The translations under genes were made by a program, and so were the position numbers. Below are positions 1 to 5,034 of a stretch of DNA of 5,034 bases, one piece after another. Positions within the stretch are counted from its first letter, which is position 1. Each line of letters starts with the position of its first letter. Below the pieces are notes generated by a model that saw only the letters and a list, made by a program, of their open reading frames with translations, ran no database searches and was not told the DNA's origin. Source of the DNA: an uncultured Dorea sp. (GTDB taxonomy: Bacteria; Bacillota; Clostridia; Lachnospirales; Lachnospiraceae); contig CAJULU010000104.1 of the NCBI GenBank assembly GCA_910587575.1, positions 1-5,034 on the forward strand. The letters are read 5' to 3'.

Positions 1-1
1 G

Positions 2-394
2 TCGATTGCTGTTACGATACGTATCCTCATGGACGAAAATGTGAACAGTAAGCAAAAACTTTTTCTGGTTACAAAAGAAGCACGTGTGGGTTTGGCCAAT
101 GGTCTGATACTTGGCATATTATCCTTTGTGTTTATTGGGTTGTATTTAGTTGTATTAAAGAACCAAGCGACAACGGTAGCATTTGCTGTATCTGCATGTA
201 CGGGTATTGCATTGCTTTTTGCAATGATACTTTCAAGTTTGTCAGGAACATTGATTCCTCTTATGTTTAAGAAATTAAAAGTCGATCCCGCCGTTGCGTC
301 TGGTCCGTTGATTACAACAATCAATGACCTTATTGCAGTTGTTACATACTATGGTTTAGCATGGATACTGATAATTAATGTTATGCATCTGTGA
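2..394 (+). CDS. mgtE: MgtE-family magnesium transporter, C-terminal part (5' end outside window)
   Basis: The frame is open from the first bases of the window to TGA at 392-394 and gives about 130 residues, so this is the last quarter to third of a protein usually near 450 residues. Translation begins SIAVTIR, which fits the end of a transmembrane helix of the MgtE channel domain. The ATG at 29 is therefore an internal methionine, not a start. What follows is typical of the MgtE C-terminus: a loop ending EARVG, a helix beginning LANGLILGIL, another around GIALLFAMILSSL, then the signature GTLIPLMFKKL-DPAVASGPLITT-ND and a last helix ending near the C-terminus. The Asp of INDL (bases 326-328) aligns with D432 of Thermus thermophilus MgtE, the pore residue important for Mg2+ selectivity, so the channel end looks intact. 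The family forms dimeric Mg2+ channels in the cytoplasmic membrane, gated by cytosolic N and CBS domains, which lie outside this window. No link to the downstream operon is apparent. Confidence 0.9.
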   Translation, partial: SIAVTIRILMDENVNSKQKLFLVTKEARVGLANGLILGILSFVFIGLYLVVLKNQATTVAFAVSACTGIALLFAMILSSLSGTLIPLMFKKLKVDPAVASGPLITTINDLIAVVTYYGLAWILIINVMHL

Positions 395-407
395 GTTTTC
401 ATGTTAA

Positions 408-485
408 AAGAAGCGTGCCTTTTTCCCCGAATTGACATCAGATGATGTAGAAGAAATCGAAAGAGCGGTTATGCAGCTGGCATAA
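408..485 (+). pseudogene. Possible C-terminal remnant of an unidentified gene
   Basis: A short open stretch lies between TAA at 405-407 and TAA at 483-485. It reads KKRAFFPE and then LTSDDVEEIERAVMQLA before the stop. The second part has the amphipathic, acidic-helix character of a natural protein C-terminus (for example the ends of some aminotransferases or aldo-keto reductases), but I cannot assign a family. It has no start codon or ribosome binding site of its own. It sits between the mgtE stop and a terminator-like hairpin, which is where the end of a deleted gene would be expected. It may equally be chance coding. Confidence 0.3.
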
Positions 486-514
486 TCAACAACTTAATAT
501 CAATAAAACAGCGT

Positions 515-555
515 AAAGGCGCATGGAACAGTAAATTGTAAACCATGCGCCTTTT
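515..555 (+). terminator. Probable rho-independent terminator
   Basis: A perfect 12-bp inverted repeat: left arm AAAGGCGCATGG at 515-526, right arm CCATGCGCCTTT at 543-554, with a 16-base AT-rich loop. The GC-rich core is followed by a short T run (552-555). The T tract is only four bases and then breaks (ATGCG), so termination may be incomplete. ATGCGCC recurs at 556-562 just past the right arm and could form an alternative pairing with the left arm. The hairpin would end transcripts from mgtE or from the remnant gene in front of it. Confidence 0.6.
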
Positions 556-575
556 ATGCGCCAAAAAGGAGGAAC

Positions 576-672
576 ATGAGCGATACCCAAAGCGTAAAAG
601 ATAAGGTTCAATGACAATATTTTGAAATTTATCCATGCAAAACCTGCCGTTAACGGTGTTTCTGTATCTTGA
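576..672 (+). pseudogene. Truncated or frameshifted small gene behind a strong RBS
   Basis: AAAAAGGAGG (564-573 region) is a textbook ribosome binding site two bases before ATG at 576-578. The spacing is tight, so the purine run slightly further left probably sets the register. The frame reads MSDTQSVKDKVQ and stops at TGA 612-614. In another frame the DNA continues from 607 as FNDNILKFIHAKPAVNGVSVS in two stretches (FNDNILKFIHA, then KPAVNGVSVS) to TGA 670-672, so a single-base change near 605-611 would give one continuous reading frame of about 32 codons. I do not recognise the product. It could be a decayed gene start, a very short peptide, or chance. It lies upstream of the promoters at 701 and 761, so it would not be a leader peptide for transcripts starting there. 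Confidence 0.3.
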
Positions 673-700
673 AGGAAAGGGAAACATTTACATTTTTCTC

Positions 701-729
701 TTGACTTTCAAATCCTACATATGTAATAT
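701..729 (+). promoter_or_regulatory. Upstream sigma-A-type promoter P1 of the lipoprotein operon
   Basis: -35 TTGACT at 701-706, a 17-base spacer, and -10 TAATAT at 724-729, a good match to the vegetative consensus with optimal spacing. A start point near 736 is expected. The spacer and the start of the -10 box are occupied by the dyad at 716-725, so a bound repressor would directly block RNA polymerase. Confidence 0.7.
716..725. promoter_or_regulatory. BlaI/MecI/CopY-type operator O1
   Basis: TACATATGTA is a perfect 10-bp palindrome and fits the TACA-NN-TGTA core recognised by BlaI/MecI/CopY winged-helix repressors. The flanks (CC before, ATATT after) are also reminiscent of penicillinase operators. 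Its position between the -35 and -10 boxes of P1 is the usual place for such an operator. No blaI or blaR1-like gene is in the window, so the repressor is inferred from the site alone. Confidence 0.6.
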
Positions 730-760
730 TTATTTTGAGACAATAGATTTATAATTTTTT

Positions 761-788
761 TTGACTTTAAATCCTACATGCGTAGTAT
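761..788 (+). promoter_or_regulatory. Downstream sigma-A-type promoter P2 of the lipoprotein operon
   Basis: -35 TTGACT at 761-766, a 16-base spacer, and -10 TAGTAT at 783-788. A start near 795 would leave a leader of about 48 bases before the ATG at 843. The T-rich stretch immediately upstream (755-762) may help polymerase binding. It is slightly weaker than P1 in -10 sequence and spacing. Confidence 0.65.
774..785. promoter_or_regulatory. Degenerate second BlaI-type operator O2
   Basis: CTACATGCGTAG keeps the outer CTAC/GTAG arms of the dyad, but the central base pairs no longer match, whereas O1 is perfect in its core. It occupies the same place relative to P2 as O1 does to P1. The centres of the two dyads are 59 bases apart. 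It probably binds the same repressor with lower affinity; this is inference from the match alone. Confidence 0.5.
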
Positions 789-832
789 TTCTTTTGAAGC
801 CTATAGATACGCGGGATTTAGAACAGATGAAT

Positions 833-837
833 GGAGG
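833..837 (+). promoter_or_regulatory. Ribosome binding site that decides the start of the first lipoprotein gene
   Basis: GGAGG lies five bases before ATG at 843-845. The in-frame ATG at 831 overlaps this motif and has no Shine-Dalgarno sequence of its own upstream, so 843 is the better start. Confidence 0.75.
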
Positions 838-842
838 CAGAT

Positions 843-2114
843 ATGAGGTTTGAAGGAAAAGACAGATACAAGCAGAAGATGGGAAGAAACTGGTTCGTTC
901 TTCCTCTTATTATTATCTTGCTTTTGAGTATATCTGGGTGTACTGATACATCCCAGACGGAATCTGGAGATGATGAACAGGAGAACAGGGCGGTAAAGTC
1001 CGGGAAGGAGGCTCAGGAGAAAGCAGACCCAGTGATCGAGATTGGATATGAGCTTTTTAGAGATGCCGAGGAAGCAGGACGTATGGAGGATTTGGAAATG
1101 TTCCGCAGTATTGTAAATCAATTTGGCGGTCATGGTTATGCGGCTGTTGACGGAAGGAACCAGATTGACATGGCAGAACCGGAGCAGGTCATCAGCTTCT
1201 GCGGGAAAGTAGACGCAAAAGAGGAAGGAAAGCTGACGCTTATAAAAATCAATGACCTGGAGGGGGCCTTGGACGGGATTGTGAAATATGACTTGAAGAC
1301 AGAAGACGGGGAGGTAGAGGCAACCACCAGTTATTACAAGTATAAGGATCAGGACATGGAAAAGGTGTCTACAGCCGGTTTTCATGCGGACCGGTGGGAA
1401 TACACGGAGGACGGATATCTGATGTTTTCCGGCAGTTATTTTTCCGAACAGTTATATGTGCTCACTATGAGTGAAGCCAGCGAGTATGCCGCGTTTCGGG
1501 TGCTGCCTTTAGACGAAACATGCAGGGAGCTGAACCGGCAGTATATCCTTCCTGCCGGTTATGAGAGGAACAACCTGTTTCTGGTGGATTGGAATGAGAA
1601 TGATTTTGGGACGTTGGATTTCTATGATCTGTATGACCTGTTTTACCCCAGGGTAAACGGCGGGCAGATCCCGTATGGTATGGACGATAACTTAGGGGTT
1701 GGCGCGGTATACAGGATCCCGGAGGATGAATTTGAGAACGTCATTCAAAGATATATCAACATAGACAGCGGCACATTGCAGTCAAAAACGGTTTTTTATC
1801 CAGAGGATGGGACATATGAATATAAGCCGAGAGGCTTTTATGAAGTGGAATATCCGGAGTATCCATATCCGGAAGTGGTTCAGTATACGGAAAACAGCGA
1901 CGGAACCATAACGCTGACAGTAAATGTGGTATTTCCCTATGCTGGCATCTCCAAAGTATATGCCCACGAGGTGGTGGTCCGCCCTTTGGAAGGCGGAGAG
2001 GTGCAGTATGTATCGAACCGAATCATACCGTCAGAGGAGAACCAGGAGGGAACCTGGCATAAGCCGCGTCTGACTCCGGAACAGTGGGAAGAGATGTATG
2101 GAGGCATGGAATGA
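843..2114 (+). CDS. Secreted lipoprotein of unknown function, paralogue 1 of 3
   Basis: A predicted 423-residue lipoprotein. A basic N-terminus is followed by a hydrophobic stretch (WFVLPLIIILLL) and the lipobox ISGC, giving a lipidated Cys33, then a Ser/Asp/Glu-rich linker to about residue 65. The product should be tethered to the outer face of the cytoplasmic membrane. The mature domain shares with the next two genes: a central segment ending near EDGYLMFSGSYF; a motif P-x-D-E-T-CREL at about 222-230 (Cys227), followed by NNLFLVDW ending in Trp250; and a C-terminal strand motif ENSDGTITLTV at 350-360, followed by VVVRPLEGG and YVSNRI. The end is Pro/Trp/Glu-rich. I do not recognise a catalytic motif, and no enzymatic role can be assigned; it may match a clostridial lipoprotein DUF. 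It is the first gene behind the duplicated BlaI-type promoter-operator, and its stop overlaps the next start. The alternative start at 831 would add four residues. Confidence 0.88.
   Translation: MRFEGKDRYKQKMGRNWFVLPLIIILLLSISGCTDTSQTESGDDEQENRAVKSGKEAQEKADPVIEIGYELFRDAEEAGRMEDLEMFRSIVNQFGGHGYAAVDGRNQIDMAEPEQVISFCGKVDAKEEGKLTLIKINDLEGALDGIVKYDLKTEDGEVEATTSYYKYKDQDMEKVSTAGFHADRWEYTEDGYLMFSGSYFSEQLYVLTMSEASEYAAFRVLPLDETCRELNRQYILPAGYERNNLFLVDWNENDFGTLDFYDLYDLFYPRVNGGQIPYGMDDNLGVGAVYRIPEDEFENVIQRYINIDSGTLQSKTVFYPEDGTYEYKPRGFYEVEYPEYPYPEVVQYTENSDGTITLTVNVVFPYAGISKVYAHEVVVRPLEGGEVQYVSNRIIPSEENQEGTWHKPRLTPEQWEEMYGGME
2100..2104 (+). promoter_or_regulatory. Internal ribosome binding site for the second paralogue
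   Basis: GGAGG sits within the last codons of the first gene, six bases before ATG at 2111. It selects 2111 over the in-frame upstream ATG at 2084, which would lie further inside the first gene without a comparable site. Confidence 0.75.
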
Positions 2115-3415
2115 TGGAAAATGTGAAATGGCTGATTCAAAAAAAGGGCGTTTTCATCATAGAATTGCTGGTTATTGTTATCGCCTGTGTCATAGTTTTA
2201 AAAGGACCAAAGCAGGATAATGCAGGAGAGAAAAACATAGAGGAAATCAGAGCGCAAAAGGCAGAAGCTCCTGTTAATCATATGGAAGGAATAGATGCTG
2301 ACGAGATAGACGGAGACGAAATAGATATCGGCGATATCACTGCAGGATCTTCTGATTCCCAGACACCAGTTACCCCGGAGAGAATGGTCTGTCTTTTTAC
2401 AGAGGAAGAAAAGAAGCAGATTCAGGAGACGGCTTTGACGGCAGCAGAGCAGGTAAAAGGTATTTATCAGAATATAGAGGTTGCTAACGGTCCTGCTTTT
2501 TCATCGAATATTGCAGAGTTTACAGGCGAGCAGTGTAAGGAAGTGGTCTTACTTCTTGGACAGGCAGGGTTTGTAAGCATTACGGAGGACTGCAATATGG
2601 TAAATCCGGAAAAGCTTCATGCATTTTACGCCGATTATCTGAACCAAAAAGAGTCCATGTTCACAATCTTCCAGGTGAATCTGGACGGCCTGATCGGTGT
2701 ATTTACTTTCCTGTACAGGAAGGATGAACTGCAAACCTATTATGTAGGGGTAGGCTGGCAGCAGGGCGGCATACCTGAGATAAGGAGTACTTTGGAGAAC
2801 AGCATAGCAGAAATAAAATTAACGGAAAAAGGATATTTTATCTATTCTTATGAAATCCTGATTCCACATTCAAGCCTGCGCCAGTGCTTCAGAACAAGTC
2901 CCATATCAGATAAGTGCAGGGAATTAACCAAAAAGTATTTATCCGGCCTAAGCTATGTAAATTATAATCTGCTTGTGACAAACTGGGACAGCAGTAATGT
3001 GGAGGATATTCTGATGCCTCGTATGTTTGAAGATATTTATCGTATTTACACAGGTGAGATTTTCAGAACGAAGGACAGGACTGTCCCTGCAGAAGTGTAT
3101 GAACAGGTCATGACTGCATGTTTTCCGGTATCTGTAGAACAGGTACGAAAGGTATGCGGCTATGATGCAGGCAGCGGCAGTTACCCCTATGAAATGATAT
3201 ATGCAAGGCCATACCCGCCTTTTGGAGAAGTGGTTGATTATACGGAAAACGGGGATGGAACGATAACGCTGTTTGTCGATGGTGTATGGCCGGATTATAA
3301 TTCGGATTATGCGTTTACCAATAGGATTGTTGTACAGCCGTTTGGAGACGGGACTTTTCGGTATCTCTCTAACGTGATAGAGCAGAAAGAGCTGGAAATC
3401 CCGGTAATAGAGTGA
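2111..3415 (+). CDS. Membrane-anchored or lipidated exported protein, paralogue 2 of 3
   Basis: A predicted 434-residue protein starting MMENVKW. Its ATG overlaps the TGA of the previous gene (ATGA, 2111-2114), so translation of the two is probably coupled. One hydrophobic segment (about residues 13-30) anchors it. VIAC at 23-26 formally fits a lipobox with Cys26, but the next residues (VIVL) are hydrophobic, which favours an uncleaved transmembrane anchor. A linker of about 60 residues with an acidic DEID-type repeat leads to the outside domain. Family motifs in order: KGYFIYSYEI; DKCRELTKKY with Cys269; YNLLVTNW ending in Trp292; ENGDGTITLFV at 379-389; then IVVQPFGDG and FRYLSNVI. These match the neighbours in order and spacing, so the three arose by duplication. 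Overall similarity looks low outside the motifs, so the duplication is old or diverging fast. Unlike gene 1 it has about eight cysteines. Function unknown. Confidence 0.88.
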   Translation: MMENVKWLIQKKGVFIIELLVIVIACVIVLKGPKQDNAGEKNIEEIRAQKAEAPVNHMEGIDADEIDGDEIDIGDITAGSSDSQTPVTPERMVCLFTEEEKKQIQETALTAAEQVKGIYQNIEVANGPAFSSNIAEFTGEQCKEVVLLLGQAGFVSITEDCNMVNPEKLHAFYADYLNQKESMFTIFQVNLDGLIGVFTFLYRKDELQTYYVGVGWQQGGIPEIRSTLENSIAEIKLTEKGYFIYSYEILIPHSSLRQCFRTSPISDKCRELTKKYLSGLSYVNYNLLVTNWDSSNVEDILMPRMFEDIYRIYTGEIFRTKDRTVPAEVYEQVMTACFPVSVEQVRKVCGYDAGSGSYPYEMIYARPYPPFGEVVDYTENGDGTITLFVDGVWPDYNSDYAFTNRIVVQPFGDGTFRYLSNVIEQKELEIPVIE

Positions 3416-3427
3416 AAGGAAGATAAT

Positions 3428-4642
3428 ATGCCGTTGCAGAAGAAATGTATTTTGGTTATTGTGTTTGTGCTTGCTGCTATTTTGTGTGCTTGCGCAAAGA
3501 CTCCGGACAGGAAGGAATCTTCTTTAGAAAAAGAAACACAGAAAAGGAAAGAGGATGCAAAACAATGGGAAAAAGGCTACAATCTTCCCGTCGATGATAA
3601 GGAAAGGGAAGAGGCAGAGGAGGATTGTATCAGGATGGCGGAGGCGGTTTCTGATGTGTACACTTTATCAGACGGATTCTCTGATGAGACCATTCAGATG
3701 ATGCAGGAGAAAGCTGGGGAAACAGGGGAAGCGGTTCATTCAACTCTGTTGTATTCCAATATGGAAAATTATGAGAAAATGGATGACTTCCTGAAAGAAT
3801 GCATAAAAGGAAACAGCGGATTTGCGGTAGTTTATGAGATACAGTCTGATGGAGGGATAGGAAGAAGAAAATATACGTTTGACGGGAATGATATGTATGT
3901 CCTAAGTGCAAGGGCAGCGTGGCGGGAAGACAACCATCCAAGGGTGGAGTATATTTCTTATACCAGGATAAAGGACTGGAGTTACACAGACAAGGGCTGG
4001 TTCTGCTATGAAATGTGCGTTCCCGAACCGCCGGAAGTAACGGAGATCGTGGATGGAAGCTGTCTGCTCAGGATAAGACCAATGACTGAGGAACAAAAAG
4101 AGCTGTCTGAAAAGTGCGTCCGGGATATCGGGTATAAGGGAAATAATCTGCTGTGTTCTGATTGGGACACAGGACATATGGAGAAATTGGATTATAATGG
4201 ACTGTATGAATATCTGTATAAGATGAAATACCAGGAGACCTTTTTGCCCGCAGATGATCAGGATGGGATACCGCAGGGTGAGTTTGAGAGTCTGCTCATG
4301 GAGTATCTGCCAGTGACAGCAGAACAGATACGGGAATATGCCGCATTTGCTGAAGAAAGCCGGAGATACACGTGGGAACGGCTGGGATGTGGAAATTATG
4401 ATCCGAATTTCTTTGGGACATCGCTTCCGGAGGTGACGGATATCAAAGAAAATGAAGATGGAACGGTTACGCTGACTGTCGATGCAGTGTGTGACATGGT
4501 TATATGTGATGACAGGCTCATAACTCATGAATTGACCGTAAGATTTGCAGAAGACGGCAGTTTCCGTTATCTGGGCAATCGGATTCTTGGTGACGGGATC
4601 AGGGAAATCCCAGAATACTGGTATCGGGCTGGGGGCAGATAA
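3428..4642 (+). CDS. Secreted lipoprotein of unknown function, paralogue 3 of 3
   Basis: A predicted 404-residue lipoprotein. GAAAGGAAG at 3414-3422 is the ribosome binding site; only 12 bases separate this start from the previous stop, which places it in the same operon. The signal peptide is MPLQKKC then ILVIVFVLAAIL, with lipobox LCAC giving lipidated Cys22; the Cys at -2 is unusual. A highly charged Lys/Glu linker (about 25-65) follows. Family motifs: DKGWFCYEM; P-M-T-E-E-QKEL, with the Cys of the CREL motif replaced by Gln and a Cys four residues later (EKC); NNLLCSDW ending in Trp246; ENEDGTVTLTV at 341-351; then LTVRFAEDG and FRYLGNRI. It ends EIPEYWYRAGGR, resembling the EIPVIE end of gene 2, so genes 2 and 3 may be the closest pair in the tail. 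No enzymatic motif is seen. No terminator hairpin follows the stop. Confidence 0.88.
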   Translation: MPLQKKCILVIVFVLAAILCACAKTPDRKESSLEKETQKRKEDAKQWEKGYNLPVDDKEREEAEEDCIRMAEAVSDVYTLSDGFSDETIQMMQEKAGETGEAVHSTLLYSNMENYEKMDDFLKECIKGNSGFAVVYEIQSDGGIGRRKYTFDGNDMYVLSARAAWREDNHPRVEYISYTRIKDWSYTDKGWFCYEMCVPEPPEVTEIVDGSCLLRIRPMTEEQKELSEKCVRDIGYKGNNLLCSDWDTGHMEKLDYNGLYEYLYKMKYQETFLPADDQDGIPQGEFESLLMEYLPVTAEQIREYAAFAEESRRYTWERLGCGNYDPNFFGTSLPEVTDIKENEDGTVTLTVDAVCDMVICDDRLITHELTVRFAEDGSFRYLGNRILGDGIREIPEYWYRAGGR

Positions 4643-4665
4643 AAGGTTTGGATATTTATAGGATA

Positions 4666-4694
4666 TTGACTTTAGATATTTATTCTGCTATGAT
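4666..4694 (+). promoter_or_regulatory. Promoter of the TetR-type regulator gene
   Basis: -35 TTGACT at 4666-4671, a 17-base spacer, and -10 TATGAT at 4689-4694 preceded by TGC (4686-4688), an extended -10. This is the best promoter in the window; a start near 4701 gives a leader of nearly 60 bases. Its first eight bases (TTGACTTT) equal those of P1 and P2, but the BlaI-type dyad is absent. GCATG occurs twice in the presumed early leader (4699-4703 and 4709-4713) and GATATTTAT twice around the promoter (4651-4659 and 4675-4683). Either could serve a regulator, but neither forms a clear TetR palindrome. Confidence 0.7.
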
Positions 4695-4743
4695 GAAAGC
4701 ATGTACTTGCATGAAAGGATATTATTAATGATAAAACTGCAGA

Positions 4744-4750
4744 GAGGGGG
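4744..4750 (+). promoter_or_regulatory. Ribosome binding site supporting a GTG start
   Basis: GAGGGGG lies eight bases before GTG at 4759-4761. An in-frame TAG at 4753-4755 excludes any earlier start for the TetR-type gene. The ATG at 4757 overlapping the GTG is in another frame that closes after about 16 codons. Confidence 0.65.
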
Positions 4751-4758
4751 AATAGAAT

Positions 4759-5034
4759 GTGGATGAGACAAGCCAGAAGATCATTGATGCGGCGATGGCG
4801 TTAGTCCGTGACAAGGGATATGTCGCAACAACCACGAAAGAAATTGCAAGGGTAGCCGGCGTAAATGAGTGTACCTTGTTCCGCAAATTTGAGAGCAAAA
4901 AGGATATTGTTTTACAAGGGGCAAACCAGGCTGGCTGGCGGGCGAATGTGACACCGGAGATTTTTGAAAATGTAGAGTGGGATCTGGAGGCAGACCTGGA
5001 AATGTTCATGCGGGCGTATATTGACAGGATGACG
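4759..5034 (+). CDS. TetR/AcrR-family transcriptional regulator, N-terminal part (3' end outside window)
   Basis: The first 92 codons of a TetR-family repressor, open to the edge of the window. It starts at GTG (translated as Met) in the reading VDETSQKIIDAAMALV. The DNA-binding domain occupies residues about 5-50: helix 1 with IIDAAMALV, the typical RDKGYVATTTKEIA, the turn RVAGVNECTLFRKF, and ESKKDIV, matching the family pattern TT-x-EIA-x-x-AGV-S-x-GTLFRYF-x-SKEDL. Cys replaces the usual Gly after N-E in the recognition-helix region, and RKF replaces the usual RYF. From about residue 57 the ligand-binding domain begins (WRANVTPEIFENVEW). Full members have about 190-220 residues, so over half is missing. 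TetR repressors usually control themselves and an adjacent gene, often an efflux pump; the target here is probably downstream of the window. A role in controlling the lipoprotein operon is possible, but its own promoter and the BlaI-type operators argue for separate control. Confidence 0.9.
   Translation, partial: MDETSQKIIDAAMALVRDKGYVATTTKEIARVAGVNECTLFRKFESKKDIVLQGANQAGWRANVTPEIFENVEWDLEADLEMFMRAYIDRMT

Larger units (their letters stand above)
395..700. other. 306-base spacer without an intact gene
   Basis: Between the mgtE stop and the duplicated promoter unit there is no complete gene on either strand. The stretch contains a C-terminal-like coding fragment (408-485), a strong hairpin (515-555), a good ribosome binding site with an abortive frame (564-614), and a CCGTTAACGG palindrome (647-656). 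AAAAGAAGCGTGC just after the mgtE stop looks like the left arm of a terminator whose right arm is missing. Together this suggests an old recombination junction between the mgtE gene and the lipoprotein operon. Confidence 0.5.
701..808 (+). repeat. Tandem duplication of a promoter-operator unit
   Basis: Bases 701-748 and 761-808 are copies of one another with a period of 60 bases. Over a 49-column alignment I count 41 identities, six substitutions and two single-base gaps. Shared blocks include TTGACTTT, AAATCCTACAT, TATTT, TTTTGA and ATAGAT. The 12 bases between copies are almost pure A/T. Each copy contains a complete -35 box, dyad and -10 box, so the whole control unit has been doubled, not just a binding site. 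The copy nearest the operon has the more degenerate dyad. Confidence 0.85.

Noticed and set aside
29..31. ATG at 29 as the start of a small membrane protein
   Set aside because: The frame is open upstream and encodes the preceding MgtE helix end (SIAVTIR), so this Met is internal.
647..656. CCGTTAACGG palindrome as an operator or attachment site
   Set aside because: A lone 10-bp palindrome with weak flanks, no promoter nearby and no second copy; likely chance.
469..687. Minus-strand open frame in the spacer
   Set aside because: It runs through the terminator hairpin and has no convincing start signal or protein-like composition.
831..845. ATG at 831 as start of the first lipoprotein gene
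   Set aside because: It overlaps the GGAGG that serves ATG 843 and has no binding site of its own.
801..1385. Minus-strand open frame of 194 codons opposite the first lipoprotein gene
   Set aside because: It covers the promoter P2, lacks a ribosome binding site, and its translation has no family character; the + strand frame has a lipobox and paralogues.
2084..2110. ATG at 2084 as the start of the second paralogue
   Set aside because: It would place nine extra charged residues before the anchor and lacks a ribosome binding site, while 2111 has GGAGG at the right distance and the ATGA overlap.
3902..4528. Minus-strand open frame of 208 codons opposite the third lipoprotein gene
   Set aside because: Shadow of a well-supported coding frame; no ribosome binding site or recognisable domain.
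4725..5009. Minus-strand open frame opposite the TetR gene
   Set aside because: The + strand frame encodes a clear TetR DNA-binding domain; this one is its shadow.

Overview
The window looks like a low-to-mid GC Firmicute of the class Clostridia, probably a gut Lachnospiraceae-type genome. The reasons are strong GGAGG-type ribosome binding sites, TTGACT/TATGAT-type promoters, AT-rich spacers, lipoprotein signals of Gram-positive type, and the character of the proteins. This is inference; no marker gene is present.

Layout, all genes on the + strand: (1) bases 1-394 are the 3' end of an MgtE-type magnesium transporter gene that begins outside the window. (2) Bases 395-700 hold no intact gene. 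They contain the tail of an unidentified reading frame, a 12-bp perfect hairpin that probably terminates transcription, and a strong ribosome binding site leading into a frame that stops after 12 codons. This looks like gene debris at an insertion or deletion boundary. (3) Bases 701-808 are a tandem duplication of a promoter-operator unit. Each copy has a TTGACT -35 box, a TACAT-centred dyad of BlaI/MecI/CopY type in the spacer, and a -10 box. (4) Bases 843-4642 are a tight three-gene operon. Its products (423, 434 and 404 residues) are exported or membrane-anchored and are divergent paralogues of one another, sharing three conserved motifs in the same order. The first two genes overlap by ATGA and the second and third are 12 bases apart. 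(5) Bases 4666-5034 carry a near-consensus promoter and the first 92 codons of a TetR/AcrR-type repressor that starts at GTG and runs off the window.

The most noteworthy unit is the doubled BlaI-type operator followed by three anchored paralogues of unknown function. A reasonable model is a cell-surface lipoprotein set that stays silent until a BlaI/BlaR1-like sensor, not in this window, releases the operators. The TetR gene has its own promoter and may control itself or genes downstream of the window. There is no visible terminator between the third paralogue and the TetR gene, so operon transcripts could also read into it. No RNA genes, CRISPR arrays, insertion sequence ends or origins were seen.
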